Source: Antedon mediterranea
Lineage: Eukaryota > Echinodermata > Crinoidea > Comatulida > Antedonidae
Assembly (NCBI RefSeq): GCF_964355755.1
Contig: NC_092671.1
Location: 19,558,001-19,622,000 of the forward strand
DNA length: 64,000 bases
Reading direction: 5' to 3'
The notes under the pieces were generated by a model. It saw only the letters and a program-made list of their open reading frames with translations, did no database searches and was not told the DNA's origin. Of the stretch, positions 1-11,500 are shown one piece after another. Position numbers and translations under genes: made by a program. Every line of letters starts with the position of its first letter. The stretch's first letter is position 1.

Positions 1-2256
1 TAAGAAAAATAAGTATTCAAATTCTACAGGTTACTTTCAACATGTATAACAGATACATACACACAGAATATTAAGTCCATCAACATTAGAAAGCCAGTCA
101 CAGTCAGGCACATGAGTTGGAGGTCAGAATCCAGAGATAGGAGGAGAAATTGTTGATGATAGTAATGATGGAAATGTCTTAATATGAGGATGAAGAGGGT
201 GAGCTGAGGGTGAGCTGAGGGTGGTAGGCAAGGGCTAAAGATGCAATTCAAACTTAAGGTGAAACAAATATGGACTGAAAATTATAACATTATATCTTAA
301 AAATAGAAATCAATTAATTTTTAATTAACAAAAGGCATTTAAATGATAATGTGCAGTTCATAAATTAAAAAGTGTCAAAAATTATAAAACTTTTAATTAA
401 AAATTAAGGTTTGGGTAGATATAAAAAAATGCAATTAAAAATATTTTTTTGGTAAATTAGAATAGTATAGTATAAATAAATAAAAATTGTATTGTATTTA
501 TTAAGCATGCTTGTAATTATGTTAATTTAATTATTAATAAAGTTAGGAAAAATATTGAAATTGCTTGATTTAACCTAACATTTAGCAGAAATTAAGAAAA
601 AACAATATCTAATGTACAATTTGATTTATGTCAGTTGTAAAATGTATATGAGGTAACTAAAACCTGATAAAACTGTGTGTTCATTTAAAATACTTGTTTA
701 CTAAATTATTGTGTGAAAATTTAATATTAAAATCTGTGACATACAAAACAAGTATTACATTATTTAAACAATTTAAATTTTGCTTTGTGATGTGGTAAGT
801 TCCTTTAAACTATTATTACTTGATGTATCAATTTAAATACATTCAATTAAGCATTAAAGAGAGAAGAAAGAATTAAATATATTAAATTCTTCATAATAAG
901 TATATAATAAAAACATATATTACAACTGATATTGGCTTAAACATGCAAAACATGCTAGTATGACAGTATAAAGATAATAATGCAACATGCTAAACATGCA
1001 AGATATGCATTGAATGTAGTCACAAGAGAATCCATGCTTTCTTAATAAACCATTTGGATGCTAATAATTACACATGAATAAAAACCAATTGAATTTTGAA
1101 GCACAGACAAAGCAAGTATAACGTACAATAAAGCTTTTAGTTTACATTTACACACTCTTTTATAAATAAAGTTATATAACAAGCTGTGAATAAGTTTGGG
1201 TAGCTGGGTAGTGTGAATAGGCCTACTTTTGTTTCAATGTGTTAATCATGCACAATGATATGGAAAATAAAACTTGCAGTAGCCAGACTAATTCAATTTT
1301 TAAACGTATTTTTTTATTAGTTTGACAAAGATATAAGACAATTATTTTGTTTTAAATTTGTTTGAATATCCAATCTAAATTAATATATATTCAAAGTTGG
1401 TTTTAAAAAACGAGTTATTATATGTCAGCAGGAAAGACATTTGATAAGGTAAAACAATTGTTTAAAATTTTTCACATAATTGTAAAATATTGTATCAAAA
1501 TATTAATAAAATTAAACTAATTTTATAAAGTTTATGCATAATCTAGTTCTATAGCAACAATGCAATAACCATCAGCAACAAATTGTAAGGAAACCACTTT
1601 GATCAATTTAGTAATAATTAATAGTAGTAAATACCAATGGAAATCTAATAAAATCAAGCTTTAAATTCTCTGTCAGTAGTATTTTTTCATAATGTTTTTC
1701 AAAATAAATTAAATCAAAAACATGATTTATGATAGTTTAAAATAGATTGTTCAACTTATCAAACTTTAAATGGTATTCAAGCTATATAAAATGTAAATTA
1801 AATTTATTATTATTCAACCATTAAAAAAAGATTATAGTAACATTATATTCATAAAGCAAGTATATTTTCTAATACAGTAATAAATATTTCATATTAATGA
1901 TTTTAACTAAAATTTGAATGTTTAAAATCAACCCTTGAATTGATTTTTTGTAATTAATTAAACCATTTTATGATTACATGCAAAAAAACATGCAAAAGCT
2001 ATAGTGTGTCAATAAATAAAACTTAGGTATAACCTTTGACATACTGGCAACATTTAAAAACTCCAAGATGCAGTGGATAATGAATGAGAACTAGATCCGA
2101 CTATTAGCAACAAAATACAAAAGTAGCACATGCGATGGACAATGCACAACTAGAACATGCGAAAAAGAGATGACGTACGTGCAATGACATAACATGCACA
2201 TCATTATCAAACCAACGAATAATACATGCGAATGCATACATTACGTTGACACTTAC
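1..2256 (-). other. Intron downstream of FN3-4 (3' end outside window)
   Basis: Very AT-rich intron sequence following the FN3-4 donor. No FN3 exon, TIR or LINE piece was recognised. A short direct duplication (gggtgagctga, twice) lies at about 196-218. A 75-codon open frame at 24-251 has no FN3 pattern. Confidence 0.6.
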
Positions 2257-2547
2257 TTGACTCAAAAAGCCGGTCAACTATCTCATACTTTGATTTTCCT
2301 TCACCAGCTTTATTGACTGCCCGTAGTTTGATTATGTACTGAGTTGCCGGCTCTAGATTTTCAATTATAAAATGCCGCCTATCTGCACCAAGTCTCTCTA
2401 TAACAACATCAGGAATTCGTGGACCGAACCCTAGTATATAACCGTCTACTTTGATGCTTTTGTCTAATGGGGGCGACCACCATACCTCAATACGATTTGG
2501 ATATTTATAGCATACTAGTGAACTCGGTTCAGGGGGAACACGAGACT
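2257..2547 (-). CDS. neo1: neogenin/DCC exon: FN3-4
   Basis: 291-bp exon coding FN3-4: ESRVPPEPSSLVCYKYPN, core tryptophans in IEVWWSPPLDKSIKVDGYIL, then GFGPRIPDVVIERL, HFIIENLEPATQYIIKLRAV and NKAGEG. The last is the most conserved family stretch in the window ('YYTIENL...NNVGEG'). Acceptor CACTGTAG ends at 2548; donor GTAAGT is 2256-2251. It ends in phase 1, as expected for an intron before the often alternatively spliced FN3-4/FN3-5 linker. FN3-5 was not found in the remaining 2256 bp. Confidence 0.94.
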
Positions 2548-5500
2548 CTACAGTGCAGTTGTGTGAACGATAGTAGAAAATGAAAAAAGGAGAACAAAAC
2601 ATTATGTTAGTAGTTAGAAAAGATTAGTGCAAAAATGTATTATTAAAGAATGATATTATAACAAACACATTGTAACCTACGACATTTGTACTCTTGAAAA
2701 AAAGTTATATATGTTCCTTACGGTATTATTATTTTGTTATTTAAAAGGACATACAAATACATTTAGAATAAAACAGAACAAAATTTAACAGTGTTTTCAT
2801 TATACAAGGTAGAGAAATAGTGTACATTCATTAAAAGCTTATAATCTTTATCTATAAAAGATGGTATCCTATTTGTCTGTAATGATGTCAATAATTGCAA
2901 TATGGACAGAGCAAATGATCATAATAAATAATTTAGATTTAAATTGTATTAGTTTTGCAAACATATCTTGATATATTTGAATATGCAACCAATCTATTAT
3001 TAATATTCCTAACACCTCTCATCTTAGGTCATGAGTTATACCCATATATAGCAACTTATCTCATTCAAACATCATGATTATAATTTATAATTTATAAAGC
3101 AACATGTTTCGAAGATTGAATATTTAAAATTTGAATGATATTGAACAAGTTGAAATATTTAACCTAAAGCCCATGTGAAATAAAGACGTGATGCTATGCA
3201 TAGGTGATGCAAATGGAAAACCCTTAGCAAGTATAAGCACTTGTGTAGAGCTTACAAGAAGCAATTCAGAATATGATGAGTGAATATTATGAACGATGTT
3301 TAAGCACTGGGAAAATTAATATAAATTTAAGAAAGAAATAGTAAATTACATTTTCCTTCATAATAAATATATTGTTTTATAAATATATTAAATTATTTAT
3401 TTACCGATTGTATACATTTAAATAAATTTAAAAAAAAGATAATTTAATTAAAAATGAATATGTATGTTATTTAGCATTTATTTAATTCGTTCATTTCAAT
3501 CATACTATATTTGAATAGAAAATTAGTATAATTTGTTATATATTTATGACATAAAACCACTTTTAAATGTGACTATAACTAAAAAATATGATATATAATG
3601 TGTAAATACCTCCACCAATGAAGTTACATTTTTTTTCTGGGATATTTATTATTACTAATTTGTATAGCTAAAGAAACAGCTCAGAAAATATTTGGAAAAT
3701 AAATAATGATAACAATGAGAGAATCTAAGTAATAAATTTGTCTAAACCAAAATTGGTCAACAATATTTTATTTACACTTTGTGTAGTTAAATATTGTAAA
3801 TAGTAGGCTAATGTTTTATATTGGTACTCACCATCAGGGGCATCAGTTACCACATTGGTAGGTAATGTTCTACCAGTAACCCAATTGGACCATGGGCCTG
3901 TCCCATTATTGTTCACTGCTAGTATTTTTACTTCATATTCAGTGTCATCATCCAAGTCTATGGAAATTAAAAACTTTGTAATATAGTGAAAATATAGAAA
4001 TTTACACCTTCTTTAGGACACCTTTTAATAATAATACGGTCTTATATAGCGCTAATGCACAAAGTTTCTAAGCGCTTCACATTATTACCACAGTCATTTT
4101 TGGATCAAACATAACTCAACAAACATACTCCCATAATGTTGCAGCCAGTAATCAGAAACTAACGGGGAAATAATGTTTTAACACTACAGCCTACTCTCGC
4201 AATACTTCGTCGTGAGCGGTTGTGTTTACTCGGACCTCTCTCTAGGCCTCAAAAGTACCCGAGCAGTCTAGGCTATACCGGGGCAAACAGAATTTTTAAC
4301 CACTTCGCATTGGTGGCTCAGGGGCACTCCCTAAGCCTAAGTAAAACAACGAAACCAATTGGTGGATTAATGGCCTTTTAATTGCGTTTTTCTCTTCGCA
4401 TCGTAGTACTTCAACTACACAACGAAGCCATTTGGTGGATAATCAACGCTTTATTAGTCTACGGTTTCAGCAAGGTAAGCGTATTTGACTTCTCACACCT
4501 GAAACCAGGAAAAAATGTACATAACCAAAGATTAACATTTTTCGACGAAGCCTTTTGGTGGATAACTTTTCTGTTATTTTATCGGATGAATCGTTTTTTG
4601 ATGTTTCTATTTTCACTTTTAACATTAACTGTATCGGTATTTTATATACCATTGGGTTGCTGAATTCTTGGAATTCCATTTGATTGAATTGTGGATACGC
4701 TTACAATTGTATTTTGTAACGTGGACGGATACAGACGAGCTCAACACGAGCTATTTTTCGAGCAACGCGATCTTTTTGCTGGTCAGATACGGCATACAGA
4801 TAACCTTCCAATATGACTTTTAGTATGGCTTCCTTTATTATCCATGCATCAGTGCTTGTTCTTTTGATTAACAATGTGAAGCATTTTCAACTTGTTGACC
4901 AATTTTTTAACGCAACCGCCGAAGAGAGATACGACATATCAGCCATTTTTACCAGGTGCAAACATTCCAACGCTAACTTTGCGGTCGCTGCAACAAGTGT
5001 CATTTTTGTATCGCCTGCCTATATTTACAGTTCCGGAAATTATCAAACAAGGAAGAATACGTCCCACATACACCGGACTTTTGATCTTAGAGGGAAAGGC
5101 TTACTCTTTGCTATCTTGCTTAAATGTGGTGATATTTCTCCAAACCTGGGACCCGGAATCCATCTCAATGTGGAGGAAGACTTCAATGTTTTTAAAGAAA
5201 AGGGCCTTCACTTCATTCATCTTAACGTAAGGTCAATACTGCCAAAGATGTCTGAACTCCGCCTACTCGCAATAAAAACCAATGCAGCCGTTATCTCTAT
5301 ATGTGAAACTATATTGGATAATACTGTTCCTGATGCGGAGCTCAACATTGAAGGATACAACGTTTTCCGTCGAGATCGAAATCGGTCTGGAGGAGGTGTT
5401 TGTTTTTTTGTCAAGGAAAGACTATCTATACGCGAACGCCGGGACCTGGATTCTGAAAGTATTGAATCAATTTGGATGGAAATTTTGCTTCCGAGGACGC

Positions 5501-8500
5501 GTCCTATTGTTGTTGGATCAATTTATCGTCCACCAAGTCAATCATATAAGCTATTTATTGACTCGTTTGAAAATATATTGGCTGCTATTCGACCAGATGT
5601 CGAAGTTATTGTCCTTGGTGACTTCAATATTAATTTGAAAAATGAATCTGCATCAATATACAAAATGTTAGAAACAACTCTTGAAACTTTTAGCTTTACC
5701 CATCTGATAAAGGAACCAACTCGAATTACTAAGTATACATCAACAGTTTTAGATATTATCATATGTAACCATTCGCAAAAGATTTTGCAATCGGGTGTCA
5801 TCCATGTAGGCATTAGTGACCACAGCCTAACGTTTTGTACTCGTAAATCTTTAAAATATAAATTTAACCAACATAAAACTATCAAAATTCGTTCACTTAA
5901 GAACTACGATGTTAATATTTTTAATGAGCAATTGACACAATCTGATTGGTCGCCTGTTCTCGATTCATCAGATGTGGACTTTGCCTGGTGCTCTTTAAAA
6001 AAAATATTTTTGTCTCTTATAAACAGAATGGCTCCTCTCAAACAGGTGCGCCTAAAACAAAAATCTGAAGAGTGGATGACACCGGAAATATTAAGTGCCA
6101 TAAAAGAAAGAGACTCGATATTAAATAAGTTCAAGAATAACCCAAATAGGCCAGACCTTTACGATGCATTTCGTAAGTTACGTAATCGCATACAAAAGGA
6201 CATAAAGAAAGCAAAATCTGAATGTTTTTTAAATAAGGTAGAAGTTAACAAAAATAATCCCAATAAACTCTGGAAATGCCTTAAAGATTTGGGATATAAA
6301 AATAAGCCACAAAAGGGTAGCACTGTTTCGTTAGATGTTAATGGGAATCTTTGCCATAATGAAAGCGAAGTTTCAAATTATTTCAATAAATACTTCGCAA
6401 ATATTGCTTCCGATATAATGAAGAAATTGCCTTCTCCCAGTAACCTTTTTAGTGTGGGTTCGAATGCCTTTAAAAATTACTATAATAGCAAAATCAAACA
6501 TGTTTCTGGTTTTTCTCTCGAAGAAATTGACGAGAGCCTTATCGAAGAGGAATTGAGAAATCTCAACCCATCTAAAAGTGTAGGCCTTGATCAGATTCCT
6601 GCAAAATTTCTTAGAGACGGAGCTCCTAATATTAAAACACCAATAACACATATAATTAACCTCTCCATTAAATACGAACGTATTCCCTCGGATTTTAAAC
6701 TCGCAAAAGTCACGCCCCTTCATAAAAAGAATTCCAGAACTGAGGCTAACAATTACAGACCTATAAGCATTCTCTCCTCAGTTTCGAAAATTCTGGAGAA
6801 GGTGGTATATATACAAGTTTCCGATTACCTTGAAAGGAATCAACTTATCTACGATCATCAATCCGGTTTTCGTAGATCATTTTCTACCGACACATGTCTT
6901 ATCCATCTTAGAGATCACCTTAGAGTTCAAATGTCAAATGGTTTATTTACGGGTATGGTTTTACTCGATGTCCAAAAGGCCTTTGACTCGGTCAATCATG
7001 ATATTTTGTGTAAAAAACTTAAGTATCTAGGATGCCGGTCTATCGGTTGGTTTCAAGCGTACCTGTCTGGGCGAAATCAGATTGTCGATATTAAAGGTAC
7101 CAAATCAAACTCTATTGAGATTGGATGTGGAGTCCCCCAGGGTAGCCTTTTGGGTCCTCTCTTGTTTCTTATTTACGTGAATGACCTACCATCTAGTATC
7201 GAAAGTGATTGTAAAGTTGTTTTGTACGCTGACGATTGTGCAATTTTTTACTCCCATAAAGATCCAATCGCAATCCAATCTAAACTCCAAAACAATCTCG
7301 TATCATGCAATAATTGGCTGATCGACAATCAACTTTCGCTTCATATGGGTAAGACCGAATGCATCCTGTTTGGTTCTAAACGTAGATTAAGCAAAGTAAA
7401 CGAATTCTATATTGATTGCTTTGGAACGACTATAAATGGATCAAAATCTATCAAATATCTAGGTATTGAGATTGACCAAAATGTATCAGGTGACGTCATT
7501 GCCCGCTCTGTTATAAACAAAGCAAACGGCAGACTGAAATTTCTGTACCGACAATCATCATTTCTTAATTCACATTGTCGCAAAATTCTTAGTTTTGCTT
7601 TAATCCAACCGATGTTCGATTATTCGGTTTGCTCATGGTCTTCTACGGTAAATAAAAATTTAAAATCAAAATTACAAACGACTCAAAACAAAATGGTTCG
7701 TTTTATAAAAAAGTTAGGTCCCCGATCTCATGTTGGTCAATCTCAGCTAAACGACGTTGGTATGTTAAAAGTCCAAGACCGTGTCGAATTTCTTAGAGCC
7801 TGTCATGTTTTAAAAATATATAATCATTGTTGTCCACCTTATTTATGCAATCGTTTTATTAGAATTTCAGACAGTCATAATTACAATACTAGGGGATGCA
7901 ATTTTAATTTTAGAATCCCAACTATCAAGCCAATGGCACATGTGACCTTTTTTTACAATGCTATTAAAGAATGGAATAATTTACCAATTAACATTAAGGA
8001 ATCACAAACTGTTTGTTGTTTTAAAAGTAAAGTTAAAAAGTATCTACAGGAACGTTCACTAGCTCTAGAAACTATTTAATTTGCGCTTCTTCTTTTTTCG
8101 ATTGTCCTTTTTGCTGTTTTTTGTCTTTTTTTTTATGTTGCTTTGTTTGTCTTTTTTGCTGTTCTTTCAAAGGACCTCATTGGAAACAAGTCCGTAGAGG
8201 ACTTTTATGAGTTATCCTTGGCATCCTTGTTTTATATTGGTATTTTTATATTTGTCAATTTTAATTGTATGTCTGTGATATTTTATGTACTGATGCCGAA
8301 ATAAATCAAATCAAATCAAATCAGCCAATCCTTATTCAGGGGATACCCCTATAAAGGTGACACTAAAGAGTTTCATGCCTATTACTTGCTCTCCTAGCAA
8401 ATCACGTTCATTTTAAATATTACTACTAGAAAGCAGGCATATCTATGGCCTATAGTGTATAGCATAACATAGTTTTGATGAAGCAGGGCTCTTCAAAGGC

Positions 8501-11500
8501 TGTGTTTGGACGTAAAATCAGTTACATGCGTAACTTTACATGTGTAATCAGTGATCGTTCGGACGATGAACAATTTACACGTGTAAAGGTCATATTTCAT
8601 CTCTTTACACTATTAAGGTCAAATTGCTCCTTATCTTGCGGTTAATCAGCTTGCGGTTTAAGGTGTAATTGAAAAATCCACCTCATGAGGTGGATTTTTG
8701 AAACAGCAAGTTTATCTCAAAATATACACACACGCGACCTATACACGTGTAAATTTGTTCCGTCCAAACGGGTTCTAAGACTAAAGTAAATGTTGGCCAA
8801 TACAATGCTTTGTTAACAAACAATGACCTTTCGGATCTGACAATGAATGAAGCGTGACAGGAGGTCACATTGCTGTCCAGAATATATAAATAGCAATTTC
8901 TATAATTATTATTTTTTATTACAAAAAGTGTAACATCTAGTTCACTTTTAGCATAATCATAAAAAACTTACCACTAAGCCTGTGTTGGGAAATTCCATAC
9001 GTAACCGTTACACTGTTCGATCCTCCAGAAACAACTTTGCGATAACGTAGACGATAACCTGTGATTTCACCGTTAGTGGATTCGGGTGGTGGTGGCACCC
9101 AAAACACCATCAACTCACTTGGTGATATTGCATCATTGTCACTAATAGCTTGAATTGTGATTCTAGAGGGTGCCTCACTTGGAACTTTAATATAAAGATA
9201 CAATAATAAAACTAAATTTACCTTATTTCTTCCAATATAATAAGAATATTATTAACAAACAATTGAAATATTATTTAACATATTAACCATGTTATAATAA
9301 TACCTAAATTTAAAACTGTGCACAAATTTTCTATGTACTTTATTATTTAGTATTACCTTCTGTATATCATGGAAAATGAATAAAATAGCGTATTTACTAT
9401 GATAAAAAAATAAAACAAAAAATAATTCTTAAAATCATAGACAAATGCTTGTCTGTGTTAACGTACCGTCAGAATATGTTTGCCCTGTTACCTCAGCTGA
9501 TGGTAACCCTTCTCCATGCACATTTACAGCTCGAATGTAGAATGTGTAGTCTGTATTTGGCATTAATCCTAAAATATTATAGGTTAGTTCTACAGTGTTT
9601 GTTGTTTCCTGTACGCTTGGTGTTTCTAAGCTCTCCGTTGGACGGAAGTATATGTTGTATTTTTTGACAGTGTCAATACCAACTTCTGGACTTAACCATG
9701 ATAATTGAGCACTAGTTGATGATAGTATATTGGCAACTAGCTCGAGTGGTTCTGATGGTGGTAATACTGCAAAATATATAAAAATTACATGACAAGAGAA
9801 AAATCCAGAATGTTGTGAAAGAGGGGATAGAACTGGTTGTATGAGGTCCTCTCACCAATACAAGAAACCTTCTCAAAGAAGCTTGTTAAACACTTACGCC
9901 CGTATTCTTAAACCGGACTTTAGTCGTAGTTCGAGCTAAAACTAAAAAAATGACGTCATTTTAATTCATAAACCGAACTTCAACTAAATCACCGACTAAA
10001 TCAGGCCAACCTCGACTAAAGCGAGACGGATTTTGATCGATTTTTTTAGTCCTGGAGGGGGCAGGCTAAATGGTCGACTAAATGGTTTTTAAACGATGTT
10101 TATAAAAAACGTAACAGTCATTGAGTTGTTATATTGGCCAGATATTGAAGAATTAAATATCTATATTTATATTAGCTTAATTAAATATACATTGGTATAA
10201 GTTATAATAATGAAAATCATCTTTATTTACAACTGTATACAAATTACATTATTTTCTTCGCGCAAGTCCGACTTGAGCTACGTCACGCCATAGCGACAAT
10301 GGGAGATGCGGCAATTCACCACGCGATGGAATGTTTAGGGGGCCTAGCGCTTTCTTGTCACGCTATGAAGTGCATGGTTCGTAGCGATTATACTTTGTTG
10401 GGGGCCTAGAAAATATAAAAGTTACCGTACCGCCATGGTTCCTAAATATATTTTGAAGATTTTATTTGTTGTTAATCAAATATACTTCACTGTTAAATTA
10501 ATACTGATATTGTTCTAATAATTAACGATTAAAATTATTTTTCATGTATATAGTCCTGATGCGTAAAAAGTGTTGTAAGAAATGGAAAGTGATATTAATG
10601 CGCAAAATTTCGTCTGCTCCTCAAATACTCTCTTGTCATTGGCCAATGTATAGCCTTTGTTACCCAGACGTGTGCAACTCGACTAAAAGCTCGACTTCAT
10701 TAAGTCGAACTGCAAACTTCGACTACTTCGTTTTTGAATCGAATTTGAAGTAATAGCTCGAACTACGACTTTTTCAAGTCGAACTTCGAACTACGACTAA
10801 AGTCCGGTTTAAGAATACGGGCGATAGGCTCACCCACCACCCTCTCCTTCTCTCCTCTTTCCTTTTGTAATTAACTCAAACTACAAATAATCAACAAATT
10901 CAGTATCTTTTTCTGTTTCCATGGCAGAATTTGATATCTAATCATTACATTCCGTTAAGACCAATTACTTACATTCAGGTTGTGTTCTAACAGTCGCCAT
11001 GGTTGTGCACTCTCCTCGTCCATAGCTATTCCATGCACACACAGAGTATTCATATTCCGTGTCAGGGATCAGATCTTTAATGGTGGCAGAAGTTAATGCT
11101 GGAGCAGTAGTATTGATAATTCTTGGTCTGAATGCAATATACATAATTAAGTGTTACAGAGTATAAAAACATTTTTTTTTTATTTTTCAATTTGATAATT
11201 TCCGTGAATTTACTGCTACAGTAAAACAACAAAATCTCTAATTGGGATTGCAGCATATAGTGGAATCTTATTTACCAGGACAGTGAATTCAGTGACATAA
11301 TTCAGATGGCATTCAATTCAACAATATAAATCCCAGTAAAATTAATTAATGGAAATGTCACTAGTTTCTAGAGGAATCTTATTGAATGGCGACAATTCAC
11401 TGGGACCAACCTGATATTATTTCTGTTATTTTGGTTGTAATATAGGTGTTTATATTGTCATGGATCAGTTGTTGTTCGTGTGCGTTCTGCATATTTGCAT

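Larger units (their letters stand above)
4290..8323 (+). mobile_element. Near full-length CR1/L2/Rex1-type LINE
   Basis: Non-LTR retrotransposon in the intron between the two FN3-3 exons, antisense to the receptor. It has about 500 bp of 5' leader, one intact ORF (4813-8079), a short T-rich 3'UTR and an (AAATC)n tail at 8300-8323. Flanks on both sides (about 4000-4026 'cttctttaggacacc', 8324-8370 'ccttattcaggggatacccc') look like two halves of one older repeat, so the LINE is probably nested in it. No clear target-site duplication was seen, which is common for microsatellite-tailed LINEs. The 5' border is uncertain (4027-4345). Confidence 0.85.

Noticed and set aside
24-251. 75-codon minus-strand frame after the FN3-4 exon, considered as part of FN3-5
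   Set aside because: No FN3 core tryptophan or Y-x-x-x-V pattern, and no good acceptor in the right phase. It partly consists of a short direct repeat.
9449-9667. 72-codon plus-strand frame
   Set aside because: Antisense shadow of the FN3-2 exon.
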